A stretch of DNA of 64,000 nucleotides from Nitrosarchaeum koreense MY1 (GCF_000220175.1 NZ_AFPU01000001.1:903512-967511); one strand, 5' to 3'. Counted from the first letter of the stretch, positions 1 through 9,477 are shown. The notes: generated by a model not told the origin, from the letters alone. A program made the numbers and translations.

Positions 1-666
1 TTCTGGCTGATAGCCTGCCTCAACTAAAGTCTCAAATGAAGCTTGTATCATAGATGCAGCGCCGCCACAAAGATCTGCTTGTTCTCCAAACCAATCAGTT
101 TCAACTTCTTCTTTGAACGTGGTTTGAATTAGCCCTGCACGTGCACTACCAATTGCCTTTGCAATTCCTAGTGTTCTATCCCAAGCTTTTCCAGTGAAAT
201 CTTGATGTACTGCAACAATCGATGGAGTACCAAAGTTTTCAAGATATGTCTCTCGTACTTTGGAGCCAGGTCCTTTTGGGGCAACCATGATAATGTCAAT
301 ATCTTTTGGAGCATCAATCCATTTCCAATGAATTGCGGCCGCATGTGAAAATGATAACGCCTTTCCTTTAGAGAGATTAGGTCCAATTTCAGATTTGTAA
401 ACTTCTGATTGGATCATGTCTGGAAGTAAAACGTGAATTATATCGGCTTTTTTGCATGCATCAGATACAGACATTACTTTATGACCATCAGATTCTGCTT
501 TTTTCCAGCTGTTTCCACCTTTTTTAAGACCAACAATTATGTTAAGACCAGAATCTTTCATGTTATTTGATTGAGCATCCCCTTGTATGCCATAACCAAT
601 TACGGCTATTGTTTGATCTTTTAATGGATCTAAGCTGATGTCTTTATCTTTCCATGTTTTTGCCAT
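1..666 (-). CDS. ilvC: Ketol-acid reductoisomerase, N-terminal part (cut by window edge)
   Basis: Catalyses the NADPH-dependent isomerisation and reduction of acetohydroxy acids, the second step of valine, leucine and isoleucine synthesis. About 222 residues are visible, beginning MAKTWKD. The Rossmann glycine motif GYGIQGDAQ lies near residue 24, the cofactor-selecting loop GLKKGGNSW near residue 50, and the family stretch SHAAAIHW follows. The all-helical C-terminal knotted domain with the metal ligands lies left of the window. The frame is open to base 1, so the gene is truncated only by the window. Family assignment is secure. Confidence 0.95.
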   Translation of the reverse strand, partial: MAKTWKDKDISLDPLKDQTIAVIGYGIQGDAQSNNMKDSGLNIIVGLKKGGNSWKKAESDGHKVMSVSDACKKADIIHVLLPDMIQSEVYKSEIGPNLSKGKALSFSHAAAIHWKWIDAPKDIDIIMVAPKGPGSKVRETYLENFGTPSIVAVHQDFTGKAWDRTLGIAKAIGSARAGLIQTTFKEEVETDWFGEQADLCGGAASMIQASFETLVEAGYQPE

Positions 667-705
667 ATAATTACTCAAAATATTGCAAATATTAACTATA
701 GAATT

Positions 706-825
706 TCATATTTCAATAATTTTGTTGCAACCACGACACTTTACTATGACCTTATCTCCAGGCAGTCGATGAAATCTCTTTGAGCCACAATGAGGGCAAA
801 TGGGACAAGCACGTATTGGTTCCAT
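706..825 (-). CDS. Zinc-ribbon micro-protein (39 aa)
   Basis: A 39-residue basic protein with two cysteine pairs, CPICPHC near residue 7 and CRGC near residue 31, as in a single zinc ribbon. Its ATG overlaps the stop codon of the upstream NMN adenylyltransferase gene (TAATG), which suggests translational coupling and the same transcript. Function is unknown; a nucleic-acid or protein-binding knuckle is the usual role of such modules. No homologue is recognised by name. The overlap and cysteine spacing are the main evidence that it is real. Confidence 0.7.
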   Translation of the reverse strand: MEPIRACPICPHCGSKRFHRLPGDKVIVKCRGCNKIIEI

Positions 826-1355
826 TAGTGTTCAGTTGGTTTTGTATCGGACTTTGATATTATTTCCAGTCTTTTTTTGCCATTGATCTTTTGTAAAAAT
901 TTAGCAACCGCCTCAGGAACAAGTATTTGCCAGTTATCATCAGATATTATCATTTGACGGATATGAGATGCATTGTATTGTGATCTTTCTAGAAATTTTG
1001 GGGTTATTACATCAATTGAAGAATCGGCAAGTAGCATTTTGACATAATCATTTCCACTGTATACTTTATCAAAGTGAGGCAATGCAGATTTTAGAAAGGA
1101 TGACCAAGTTGCAATATTGAATTGATTTTCAATTGCAACAATAAAACATCGAGATAAATTAATTTCAGATTCTTTTAATGAATCATGTATCATTTCAATT
1201 CGCTCACCAGCGGTAAAAGGATCTTTTTCTAAATAATTGAATTGAGAGCTAGTAATTGCAATAATTACCTCATCGCATTGATCAAGAATTTGTTTTACCA
1301 AATCTAAATGCCCCAAATGGAAAGGCTGAAACCTGCCCATCATCAATCCACGCAT
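825..1355 (-). CDS. nadM: Nicotinamide-nucleotide adenylyltransferase (archaeal NadM type)
   Basis: Joins NMN and ATP to make NAD+ and pyrophosphate. The 176-residue length fits the archaeal NadM family. The nucleotidyltransferase signature GRFQPFHLGH starts at residue 7, with the catalytic HxGH His pair at residues 13-16. The C-terminal substrate-loop region reads YNASHIRQMI, a variant of the usual motif. It is the first gene of a two-gene unit with the overlapping zinc-ribbon micro-protein. NAD synthetase (nadE) lies about 6 kb away, so two late NAD-synthesis steps are in this window. Confidence 0.93.
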   Translation of the reverse strand: MRGLMMGRFQPFHLGHLDLVKQILDQCDEVIIAITSSQFNYLEKDPFTAGERIEMIHDSLKESEINLSRCFIVAIENQFNIATWSSFLKSALPHFDKVYSGNDYVKMLLADSSIDVITPKFLERSQYNASHIRQMIISDDNWQILVPEAVAKFLQKINGKKRLEIISKSDTKPTEH

Positions 1356-1389
1356 AAATTATGATAATTTTTGATTTAATTAAATGAGT

Positions 1390-2310
1390 CTATTTGATTG
1401 GGCCACTACCAAGAATTCTAATGGTTGTGGATTCGGGTTTTAAAATTACTGCAATATCATCAGCATTGTAAACTATTGGTTTTTCAAATTTTAGTTTCAA
1501 AGGAGCAATTGATGAAAATTTGGCTGCTTTTATTTGCAGGCCTACACTAACAAGACATCCTTGATTTTCAGCAATGTCAGTTTTATAAAATGGACTTTTA
1601 GTAAAATCAAGCTCAATTTCAGATTTAACACTAACGGTTCCTTCCTTTGCAATAACATCACCTCGTCCAACCTCATCTGGTTTTGCACCTTTTACTGCAA
1701 GACCTACTCTTGCAGGACAAATAGATTCCTCAACTGGGTCATCATGCATTTGAATTGATTTTATCATTACATCAATTCCTGCAGGGTATAGTTTGAGGTT
1801 ATCATATTGTTTGATTGTTCCACATGTTACTTTACCAAGAATTACTGTTCCAACACCTTTAACATCAAAGCATTGATCAATTACCATTCTTGGAGGATCA
1901 GTGTTTGAAGTTGGCTGAATCTTGTCCATTTCTTCTTTGAGTTTGCCCTGTTCAACTTTAAGGTATTTTTCAACTACAGTACCTTTTATCATTGAATTTA
2001 ACTTTGATTCATCAACATCAAAAGTATGAGATAAGATTCCTTGAGTTTTTTTTAGCGTATCAAGTGCAATAATTTGCTCCCCAGTGAATTTGTCAAGTTT
2101 ATCAACAAGAAATATTACAAATTCAGCTAGATTGATTGATTGTAAAAGGGGTTGTATTTTATCTGGAAACCCACTAGGAGTCACCCAAGTTTTGATAACA
2201 TCAGATTCCTTCCTATCATAAAGAGAAAGATCAGTCACAGTTCCTTTTTTGCCAAATTCTGCTGCAATGTCTTGTTTTCCCAAGACTACAAAATTTATGG
2301 ACTTAACCAT
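1390..2310 (-). CDS. EF-Tu/SelB-like protein with a degenerate GTPase domain
   Basis: A 306-residue paralogue of translational GTPases. The C-terminal two thirds, from about residue 140, resembles EF-Tu domains 2 and 3 (FDVKGVGTVILGKVTCGTI, then KPDEVGRGDVIA). The first ~130 residues occupy the G-domain position but lack the P-loop GHxDxGKT, the DxxG switch motif and a normal NKxD; only a LVDKLDKFTGEQ strand-helix trace remains. GTP hydrolysis is therefore doubtful. It is expressed alone after a ~520-base upstream gap. It may bind tRNA or the ribosome without acting as a GTPase; that role is inference. Confidence 0.8.
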   Translation of the reverse strand: MVKSINFVVLGKQDIAAEFGKKGTVTDLSLYDRKESDVIKTWVTPSGFPDKIQPLLQSINLAEFVIFLVDKLDKFTGEQIIALDTLKKTQGILSHTFDVDESKLNSMIKGTVVEKYLKVEQGKLKEEMDKIQPTSNTDPPRMVIDQCFDVKGVGTVILGKVTCGTIKQYDNLKLYPAGIDVMIKSIQMHDDPVEESICPARVGLAVKGAKPDEVGRGDVIAKEGTVSVKSEIELDFTKSPFYKTDIAENQGCLVSVGLQIKAAKFSSIAPLKLKFEKPIVYNADDIAVILKPESTTIRILGSGPIK

Positions 2311-2829
2311 ATATCTAAGTAAGAAATCAGGCTTATGAATCTAAATACAACTATAATCCCTAGTTCAAAAAGGATTAAAAATATAGGAGATTGTAATTAA
2401 AAATCAAATAACAATCAAATATTGAAGAGATTAGAAAAATAAAAAAGAAATTATCTTGCTAATGATGTCATAGATTAGATCGATTGAAGTTTTAGACTAG
2501 ATTAGAGTTGTTTTCGGATTACTTTTTCTTTTTATCCAAGACAATTGCCTCCGAAAAGGTCGAATATACTACAAGATAATAAAGATTTATCACAATTCGT
2601 ATTTTTTTAAACTGTATGATTCATTTCTATAGGCAGTAACAAATTATTCAATTCAACAATAATTCAATTAGCATGAATATTCTGACAGATCTTCAAAATC
2701 ATCAGTCTTTTGATCAATTACGTTCAAGTGATATAGAATTAGTTTATGGTATTGTGTCATTTTTGATCTATTCAAACAACCTCTTTTGAAATATAAAAAG
2801 AAGACTGAGGAATCATACTAGAGCAATAC
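2311..2829. other. Intergenic region with a weak small ORF and an inverted repeat
   Basis: A 519-base AT-rich gap between two minus-strand genes, carrying the promoter region of the EF-Tu-like gene at its left end. An 8-base inverted repeat (TTTTCGGA at 2511-2518, TCCGAAAA at 2550-2557) could form a hairpin. A plus-strand frame at 2673-2789 (ATG start) would encode a 38-residue peptide beginning MNILTDLQNH. It has no recognisable motif, so I do not call it a gene. Nothing else is recognised here. Confidence 0.4.
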
Positions 2830-3585
2830 TTAAGGAAAGGATGACAAAACAGCAGCATAACTTGCAAATCTATGATTTTTAGGCGTGACAGATTTTTGAC
2901 GATATTTTGAAATTGTTTTTCCTATTGCTCCATTTAATCCCAAAGGACCGGTGACAAATTTTTCTTTGTTTGCCCAATTCAAAACCTCATCAGATGGGCT
3001 AAAATAATTTATAATTTTTCTTCGGATTACCCTATCAAGTAGTTTGCCATATTTTTTTGATGAAGGTACATCGCTTGTAATTGACGCACCAAAAAAATAT
3101 ACACTTTCTATAATTCCATTATTTTGAGACTTTTTTGCCAGATTCTCAATAGTACTAAGAATTACCTGAGAGCCTAAAGAATGGCCCATTAGACGAATCT
3201 TTGTTATGGGACTAGTAAATTTGAAATCTTCTATAAACATAGCTAAATTTCGACCATTTTTTTGTGCAATTATTTGGCCTGCACGAAGTGAACGCCTAGC
3301 ATGTTTTAGAAGGTGAGCCCCAGCAGTGTTAGAGTCATAGCTAAATCCAATCACAGGATATCGATATCCTAGATGAGATAATCTATTTTTAGCAAGAGTA
3401 ACTTTTGCGATAGCTCCTGCATTATCGTTACGTAATCCATGAATCATTATTACAAGTTCTTTGGAACCTATGAGATTATCAAAATATTTTTTTGGATATA
3501 AAAAATATGAATTGTCTTTAATGGTCTTACCAGACATCAAATCATAATATCCTCTAGTAGATATTCGCGGGACAGATTTGATCAT
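2830..3585 (-). CDS. Alpha/beta-hydrolase-fold serine hydrolase
   Basis: A 251-residue intracellular hydrolase of the lipase/esterase fold. The oxyanion strand reads VIMIHGLRND near residue 46, and the nucleophile elbow GHSLGS follows a little past mid-protein. A late Asp (SPSDEV) and a C-terminal His (KNHRFASY) could complete the triad. There is no signal peptide. Its start overlaps the end of the methionyl-tRNA synthetase gene by four bases (ATGA), so the two are translationally coupled and form the tail of the ahcY-metG transcript. Substrate unknown. Confidence 0.75.
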   Translation of the reverse strand: MIKSVPRISTRGYYDLMSGKTIKDNSYFLYPKKYFDNLIGSKELVIMIHGLRNDNAGAIAKVTLAKNRLSHLGYRYPVIGFSYDSNTAGAHLLKHARRSLRAGQIIAQKNGRNLAMFIEDFKFTSPITKIRLMGHSLGSQVILSTIENLAKKSQNNGIIESVYFFGASITSDVPSSKKYGKLLDRVIRRKIINYFSPSDEVLNWANKEKFVTGPLGLNGAIGKTISKYRQKSVTPKNHRFASYAAVLSSFP

Positions 3586-5237
3586 TCTACGGGACCCAGT
3601 TGTTTTTTATATTTTGCAATATCTTCATCTTCTACTTTAACAAATAAAGGAGATACTTTGCCTAAGACATGCCCCGATTTAACACCAATATCAGAAATTG
3701 AACTCCACGTGTTTTGATTGACTCTACCATCCAATCCAATTTGATCCCATATCTTTTGTGAAGATTCTGGAATAAATGGAAATAATGCAATTGCCATACT
3801 ACGCGCAGCGTTTACGGATAAAAACACACAGTTAGTAGTTCCAGATTCTTTCTTCCAAGGTTCCTTATGTTGAAAGTATTGATTGAAAAACGATGAAAAC
3901 TCCATGATTTTCTTTAGAGCCCTATCCAAATGATTTTGTTCCATCAAAATTCCTAGTTCTGTAGAAAGAGTTTTTATCTTATTTTCAGCCTCCATATCTT
4001 TATCATCATACTTTTCAGTTTCAGGAATTACACCATCAAATGCCTTTTTTGTAAATCCTAATGCGCGATTAACAAAATTTCCAAGATTACCAATTAATTC
4101 AGAATTAATTCTATTTGTAAATTCATTCCAATCAAAATTCAAATCATCTTGTGAGTACGGATTAATTGCAACTAGATAATATCGCAAATAGTCAGCAGGA
4201 TAATATTCTAAAAATTGTTTTAGTCCAATGTACCAATTTCTACTCTTTGAAATTTTCTTTGATTGTAAAGTGAGATGACCTCTAGTTGGAATATAATCAG
4301 GTAACTTGTATTCACTGTTTATTCCCAAACGCATTGCAGGTAAGAACAGATAATGATGATAAACAATGTCTTTTCCAATAAAATGATAGATATCAGCAGA
4401 ATTCCAAAAATCTTTACCATTAATTCCTTTATCGTTAAGAAATTTTATAGCAGTAGAAATGTAGGCCAAGTGATTATCAAACCAGCCATAAAACACCTTG
4501 TCTTTGTATTTTTCAAGTGGGACATGTACACCCCAAGAGATATCACGCGTAATATCCCAATCAATTAAACCAGATTTTATCCAATTTTGAACGTATTTTT
4601 TTACATCTTTTTGCAGATTCTCGTTTTCATCAAGCCATTTGTATAATGAATCTCCAAAATTCTTTAGTTTGAAAAAGAAATGTGTTGTCCTTTCTTTAGT
4701 TGGAATTTGTCCACAAATTGAACATTTTGGGTCGGATATCTCTTCAGGTACTCTGCCACAACTTTCACAAAGATCAGAGTATTGATCAATGGCTTTACAA
4801 TAAGGACATGTTCCTTTGACATATCTATCAGGTAAGAATTTTTTATCGTTATTACAATAAAATTGAATAATTTCTTTTTCGTAAACGTGACCGGCCGCAT
4901 TAAGTTTGTTAAATACATCTTGAACAAATGCTATGTTTTCCGAAGAGCTAGTTTTATAAAAAAAATCAAAATCAATACCAAATGATGTAAAATCATCATA
5001 ATCTCGTTTATTCCAATAAGCAACATATTCTGAAGGTGTTTTTCCCTCTTTTTCAGACTGTATCAAAATAGGAGTACCGAAATCATCAGACGCACAAACA
5101 TAGTAAGCCTCAACACCATTTAATTTCAAAAATCTGGTTGTTACATCAGCTGGCAAATATGTTGATGCGACATGACCTAAATGGATTTCACCATTAGCAT
5201 AAGGTAACGCACTAGTAATGATTGCTTTGTTTTTCAT
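3582..5237 (-). CDS. metG: Methionyl-tRNA synthetase
   Basis: Charges tRNA-Met. The 551-residue class I enzyme begins with the ITSALPYANGEIHLGHV signature, in which HLGH is the HIGH motif. Zinc knuckle cysteines (CPYC, CESCG, CSICG) follow in the connective domain, and the KMSKS loop reads KISKS near residue 330. There is no C-terminal EMAP-like tRNA-binding extension, as expected for the short archaeal form. It follows ahcY with a ~37-base gap and overlaps the downstream hydrolase by four bases, which puts methionine-cycle and methionine-charging genes in one unit. Confidence 0.97.
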   Translation of the reverse strand: MKNKAIITSALPYANGEIHLGHVASTYLPADVTTRFLKLNGVEAYYVCASDDFGTPILIQSEKEGKTPSEYVAYWNKRDYDDFTSFGIDFDFFYKTSSSENIAFVQDVFNKLNAAGHVYEKEIIQFYCNNDKKFLPDRYVKGTCPYCKAIDQYSDLCESCGRVPEEISDPKCSICGQIPTKERTTHFFFKLKNFGDSLYKWLDENENLQKDVKKYVQNWIKSGLIDWDITRDISWGVHVPLEKYKDKVFYGWFDNHLAYISTAIKFLNDKGINGKDFWNSADIYHFIGKDIVYHHYLFLPAMRLGINSEYKLPDYIPTRGHLTLQSKKISKSRNWYIGLKQFLEYYPADYLRYYLVAINPYSQDDLNFDWNEFTNRINSELIGNLGNFVNRALGFTKKAFDGVIPETEKYDDKDMEAENKIKTLSTELGILMEQNHLDRALKKIMEFSSFFNQYFQHKEPWKKESGTTNCVFLSVNAARSMAIALFPFIPESSQKIWDQIGLDGRVNQNTWSSISDIGVKSGHVLGKVSPLFVKVEDEDIAKYKKQLGPVE

Positions 5238-5274
5238 CTGTGATATTTTGGAACCTAATTGGGGTTAAGAAGTT

Positions 5275-6516
5275 TTACCAACTATTAGCATATTTGACTT
5301 GCTGCGGAGTAAGTTTATCGATTTTTACATCCATGGCTTTTAGTGCATCAACTGCAACTTGTTTATCAATCTCTTCTGGAACATTAATGATTTTGTTACC
5401 AATCTTTGCATGATTCTTGAGAATATACAAGACAGATAGAATTTGATTAGAGAAAGATTGAGCCATTACTTCTGGAGGATGTCCTTCCGCAGCTACAAGA
5501 TTTGCTAATCGTCCTTCGCCAATTAAATAAACACGTTTACCATTTTTTAGAGTACATTCATCAAGATTTGCTCGTACTCGTTTTACAGATTTTGATTCTT
5601 TAAGCAAAAATTTGCTATCAATTTCAACATCAAAATGTCCAACATTGCCCATGATTGCACCATTTTTCATTTTTGTAATGTGTTCTTTTCTAATTACACT
5701 TGTCATTCCAGTACATGTGATAAAGATGTCACCAACTTTGCAGGCTTGTGCCATTTGCATTACTTCAAAACCATCCATATGAGCTTCTAATGCTTTGATA
5801 GGATCAATCTCAGTTACAATTACCTTAGAGCCCATTCCTTGGCACCTAGATGCAACACCACGTCCTACCCAACCATAACCAACAACTACAACTCGTTTAG
5901 AGGCCATCAACAAATTCATTGCACGTAGATAGCCATCGATTGTACTTTGTCCTGTTCCATATCGATTATCAAACATGTGTTTTGTATATGCTTCATTTAC
6001 TAAAATAACAGGATATCGAAGTTTTCCTTGGTTTTCAACTGCTCTTATTCTAGTAACACCAGCAGTAGTTTCTTCAGTTGCACCAAGAATTTTCATATTC
6101 TTATATCGATTATCAAAATGTGCCTTGACATTCATATCAGCACCATCATCAGTTAAGATAGTGGGTTTGTGATTTAGAACCTGATCAATACACCAATCAT
6201 ATTCTTTTACAGATTGACCATGCCATGCATAAACATGAATTCCTTTTGATGCCAAAAATGCTGCAATGTCATCTTGTGTTGTAAGTGGATTTCCACCACA
6301 ACATACAACAGTTGCACCAAGTTCTTTTGCACCCATTAAAAGTACAGATGTCTCTTTTGTAATGTGTAAGCAAAATCCTAAAGTAACACCTTTGAGAGGT
6401 TGAGATTTTTTAAATCGATTTATGGTATTATCGAGAATTTGCATATGAGATCTAGCCCATTCATATGACAATTTACCGTCTTGAATCAACTTTGCACTAG
6501 ATTTTACCTTACTCAT
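5275..6516 (-). CDS. ahcY: Adenosylhomocysteinase (S-adenosylhomocysteine hydrolase)
   Basis: Splits S-adenosylhomocysteine to adenosine and homocysteine, relieving product inhibition of methyltransferases. The 413-residue length fits the archaeal/thermophilic form without the bacterial insert. The NAD-binding glycine motif VGYGWVGRG lies mid-protein, the segment NRYGTGQSTIDG precedes it, and the C-terminus shows the family ending TPQQVKYANSW. First gene of an apparent ahcY-metG-hydrolase operon, divergent from the Rieske gene. Several SAM methyltransferases elsewhere in the window would supply its substrate. Confidence 0.96.
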   Translation of the reverse strand: MSKVKSSAKLIQDGKLSYEWARSHMQILDNTINRFKKSQPLKGVTLGFCLHITKETSVLLMGAKELGATVVCCGGNPLTTQDDIAAFLASKGIHVYAWHGQSVKEYDWCIDQVLNHKPTILTDDGADMNVKAHFDNRYKNMKILGATEETTAGVTRIRAVENQGKLRYPVILVNEAYTKHMFDNRYGTGQSTIDGYLRAMNLLMASKRVVVVGYGWVGRGVASRCQGMGSKVIVTEIDPIKALEAHMDGFEVMQMAQACKVGDIFITCTGMTSVIRKEHITKMKNGAIMGNVGHFDVEIDSKFLLKESKSVKRVRANLDECTLKNGKRVYLIGEGRLANLVAAEGHPPEVMAQSFSNQILSVLYILKNHAKIGNKIINVPEEIDKQVAVDALKAMDVKIDKLTPQQVKYANSW

Positions 6517-6558
6517 GTATTTTGACGTTAAAAAAGAGTATAAAATTCTATCATGCGA

Positions 6559-6567
6559 ATATAAATA
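6559..6567 (+). promoter_or_regulatory. TATA box of the Rieske gene
   Basis: The stretch ATATAAATA is centred about 31 bases before the ATG at 6594, the spacing expected for an archaeal TATA box serving a transcript with little or no leader. It lies in the short divergent gap between ahcY and the Rieske gene. No Shine-Dalgarno sequence precedes the ATG, consistent with leaderless translation. Confidence 0.55.
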
Positions 6568-6593
6568 AATGACAAAATTATCGAATTAGCAGT

Positions 6594-6896
6594 ATGACTT
6601 GGAAAAAGATTGCAGAAAAAGGAGACATAGCTATCGGTAAAGGAAAGGCCTTTAAAATCGATGGAAAACAAATTGCAATTTTCAATCAAGATGGATATCA
6701 TGCAATTGATGATCTTTGTGTTCATCAAGACGGCTCGATTGCACCAGGCAAATTAGAAGGGGATATAGTAGAATGTCCATTGCATTTTTGGCATTATAAC
6801 ATCAAAACAGGAGAATTGAAAGACTATCTCAAAGATGTGAAATTAGCAACATATCATGTTGAAGCCAGAAATGACGGAATTTACGTTGATGTATAA
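6594..6896 (+). CDS. Rieske [2Fe-2S] ferredoxin-like protein
   Basis: A soluble 100-residue electron carrier or dioxygenase/nitrite-reductase-type small subunit. Cluster ligands are visible as Cys42-x-His44 (CVH) and Cys61-x-x-His64 (CPLH), followed by FWHYNIKTGE. There is no signal peptide or membrane anchor, which separates it from bc-complex Rieske proteins. It stands alone, divergent from ahcY, with no oxygenase partner next to it, so the redox partner is unknown. Confidence 0.9.
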   Translation: MTWKKIAEKGDIAIGKGKAFKIDGKQIAIFNQDGYHAIDDLCVHQDGSIAPGKLEGDIVECPLHFWHYNIKTGELKDYLKDVKLATYHVEARNDGIYVDV

Positions 6897-7190
6897 CCAA
6901 AATCATCATTAAAAATTTTGTAAAATTAAAAAAACGCAACACAGATTCAGTCATCAATTTTATAATTTTTTTGTAAAGCCAAAAAAGAGAAAGTACCAAA
7001 AAGGAATGTTTGCATTTACCTTTTATGCAATCAGAATGAAATCAGTGTATGAATAATAAATTATCAGATTTTCAAAAATAAGTTATTCATAATTGAAATA
7101 GGTATTCATTCAAAACAAGTGTAAAAATCGTTCAATTGCGTTTCAATATTTGGTACAATTTTTATTCTCACATATTATGTAAATTAATTA

Positions 7191-7985
7191 TTGAACCAAG
7201 ACATCATAAATGAAATTAAGAATCAAAATTATGCTGCAATTGCAGATTCTATTGAAAATTTCTTAATAGAGCAGATAGAGAAAAACCATGTAAACGGATT
7301 AATTTTAGGATTAAGCGGCGGGATAGATTCAGCTGTTTTAGCCTATATTTGCAAAAGAAAACTAAAAGAAAAAACACTTGCCGTAATAATGCCAGATACA
7401 CAGATTACACCAAGTATCGAAACAGAAGACGCAATGAAGATGATTGCACTGACAGGATTAGAATACAAATTAATCGACATCAAACCAATTGTTAATGAAT
7501 ACATGCATTATGTAGAACCAAATAATTGGGCTAAAGGAAATCTAAGGGCAAGGATAAGAACCAATATCTTATATTATTATGCAAATGCAAAAAAGTATCT
7601 CGTATTAGGATCAAGCGATAAAAGTGAATACCTGATGGGATATTTTACAAAATATGGAGATGGAGCATCAGATCTAGTACCAATAATTTCATTATACAAA
7701 TTACAAGTCAGAGAAATTGCAAAATTTTTAGGTGTGCCTCAAAACATTATTGAAAAGAAGAGCAGTCCTCACCTATGGAAGGAGCATGAAGCTGAAAAAG
7801 AATTAGGAGCATCATATGAAGAGATAGATTCTATACTTTATTGCATAATAGATAAAAAACTATCAATTGATAAAACTAGCGAGATACTAAAAATCGATAA
7901 ACAAATGGTTGAAAAAACATATCAGACATACATTAACAGTGCCCACAAAAGAGAAATGGCACAAAAACTATCTGAGGAAAAATAA
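7191..7985 (+). CDS. nadE: NH3-dependent NAD+ synthetase
   Basis: Amidates deamido-NAD+ with ammonia using ATP. The 264-residue protein carries the ATP-pyrophosphatase signature LGLSGGIDSAV near residue 39 and lacks a glutaminase domain, so it uses free ammonia directly, which suits an ammonia oxidiser. The start is TTG at 7191, supported by the sequence MNQDIINEIKN and an AT-rich promoter just upstream. The stop overlaps the cysS start (TAATG), indicating co-translation. Confidence 0.95.
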   Translation: MNQDIINEIKNQNYAAIADSIENFLIEQIEKNHVNGLILGLSGGIDSAVLAYICKRKLKEKTLAVIMPDTQITPSIETEDAMKMIALTGLEYKLIDIKPIVNEYMHYVEPNNWAKGNLRARIRTNILYYYANAKKYLVLGSSDKSEYLMGYFTKYGDGASDLVPIISLYKLQVREIAKFLGVPQNIIEKKSSPHLWKEHEAEKELGASYEEIDSILYCIIDKKLSIDKTSEILKIDKQMVEKTYQTYINSAHKREMAQKLSEEK

Positions 7986-9376
7986 TGAAACTACAAGATA
8001 CGCTTAGTAATTCTGAACAAACACTAGAAGTTTCAAAAAAAATAAGAATTTACTTGTGCGGAGTTACAGTATATGATGAATCTCATATAGGACATGCTAG
8101 AACAATAATTGTTTTTGATGTATTAAGAAAATATTTGGAAAGTAAAAAAATAGAAGTAGAATTTATCCAAAATTTTACAGATGTTGATGATAAAATAATT
8201 AATCGAGCAAAAACAGAAAATACGACTGCAGAGCAAATTAGTTCAAAATACATTCAAAGATACTTTAGCGATTTTGATGAGTTGAATGTAAAACGTGCAA
8301 CAAATTACCCTAAGGCAACAGAACACATAGAAGACATTAAAAATTTCATAAGTAAATTAATTGAAAAAGGGATAGCATATGTATCAAAAAATGGGGTTTA
8401 TTTTTCAGTAGCAAAGTTTCCACAATATGGAAAACTATCAAAAAAGAAGATAGATGAATTACAATCAGGAGCAAGAATAGAAATTGACGAGTCAAAAAAA
8501 GACCCTCTAGATTTTGCTTTATGGAAATTTTCTAATGAAAATCCACTTTGGGATAGTCCATGGGGAAAAGGTAGACCTGGGTGGCATATTGAATGTTCTG
8601 CAATGAGCATAAAGTATCTTGGAGAAAATTTTGACATACATGGAGGTGGGAGAGATCTGATATTCCCACATCATGAAAATGAAATTGCACAATCAGAATC
8701 ATACACGACAAAACAATTTGCAAAAATTTGGATACATGTAGGAATGGTCACTATTAACGGAGAAAAGATGTCAAAATCACTTGGCAACATAAAATCAATA
8801 AAACATGTATTAGATAATTGGGGATCAAACATCATTAGATTATTTTGCTTGTCAGGACACTATTCAAAACCAATAGACTATTCTGAGGAATTATTAAAAG
8901 AGAATCTAATAAAATGGCGTCAGGTAGAATCTTGCTATTATGAATTAATTCACACAAGTAATTCATCAAATTCAGGTGAAATTAAATTATTAATTAACAA
9001 CATAGGCAAAGAGTTTGATAATTCCTTAGAGTCAGACATCAATACACATCTTGCTCTTTCAGCATTTTTCAAACTTGTAAAAGAGGTAAACTATATGGCT
9101 GCAGAAGAAAAATTGAATTCAACAGACGCAAAAATAATCATTCCAGAATTTGAAAGAATGCTTGATATTTTAGGACTTGTAATTCCAAAAATTACGCCAA
9201 ATGAAAAAAATGAAATTGATAATATGATCATAACAAGAGAACAATTAAGAAAAGAAAAAAAATTTCAAGAAGCAGACAACATTAGAGATAAACTCAATGA
9301 AATGAATATTGAATTAATTGATCATAAAGGAAAAACAATTTGGATTAGAAAAGAAAAGATCAAGGCAGACATATAA
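7985..9376 (+). CDS. cysS: Cysteinyl-tRNA synthetase
   Basis: Charges tRNA-Cys. The 463-residue class I enzyme has the N-terminal motif LCGVTVYDESHIGHAR (zinc Cys and HIGH), the mid-protein zinc and active-site segment GWHIECSAMS, GRDLIFPHHENE, and the KMSKSLGN loop. The C-terminal helical region ends in REQLRKEKKFQEADNIRDKL, as in bacterial-type enzymes. It overlaps nadE by one base. The presence of CysRS shows that the indirect SepRS route is not the only way to Cys-tRNA here. Confidence 0.97.
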   Translation: MKLQDTLSNSEQTLEVSKKIRIYLCGVTVYDESHIGHARTIIVFDVLRKYLESKKIEVEFIQNFTDVDDKIINRAKTENTTAEQISSKYIQRYFSDFDELNVKRATNYPKATEHIEDIKNFISKLIEKGIAYVSKNGVYFSVAKFPQYGKLSKKKIDELQSGARIEIDESKKDPLDFALWKFSNENPLWDSPWGKGRPGWHIECSAMSIKYLGENFDIHGGGRDLIFPHHENEIAQSESYTTKQFAKIWIHVGMVTINGEKMSKSLGNIKSIKHVLDNWGSNIIRLFCLSGHYSKPIDYSEELLKENLIKWRQVESCYYELIHTSNSSNSGEIKLLINNIGKEFDNSLESDINTHLALSAFFKLVKEVNYMAAEEKLNSTDAKIIIPEFERMLDILGLVIPKITPNEKNEIDNMIITREQLRKEKKFQEADNIRDKLNEMNIELIDHKGKTIWIRKEKIKADI

Positions 9377-9409
9377 TTCATTTACAGAAAAAACATCATC
9401 TACTAAAAA

Positions 9410-9437
9410 TTAGTCCGGTCTAATTAGTCCCGTCTAA
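9410..9437. repeat. Tandem 14-base repeat ahead of a TATA box
   Basis: Two adjacent copies of TTAGTCCSGTCTAA (9410-9423 and 9424-9437) differ at one base. They lie between the cysS stop and the TATA-like GTTTAATAA at 9448-9456, ending about ten bases upstream of it, where an activator or BRE-proximal factor would bind. Each copy is itself nearly palindromic (TTAG...CTAA), as expected of a dimer-binding operator. Function not known. Confidence 0.5.
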
Positions 9438-9477
9438 TTTTAACATTGTTTAATAATTAACAAAAATAAACTAAATT

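Noticed and set aside
2673..2789. 38-residue plus-strand frame in the 2.3-2.8 kb gap
   Set aside because: No motif, promoter or neighbour evidence. Recorded in the intergenic entry only.
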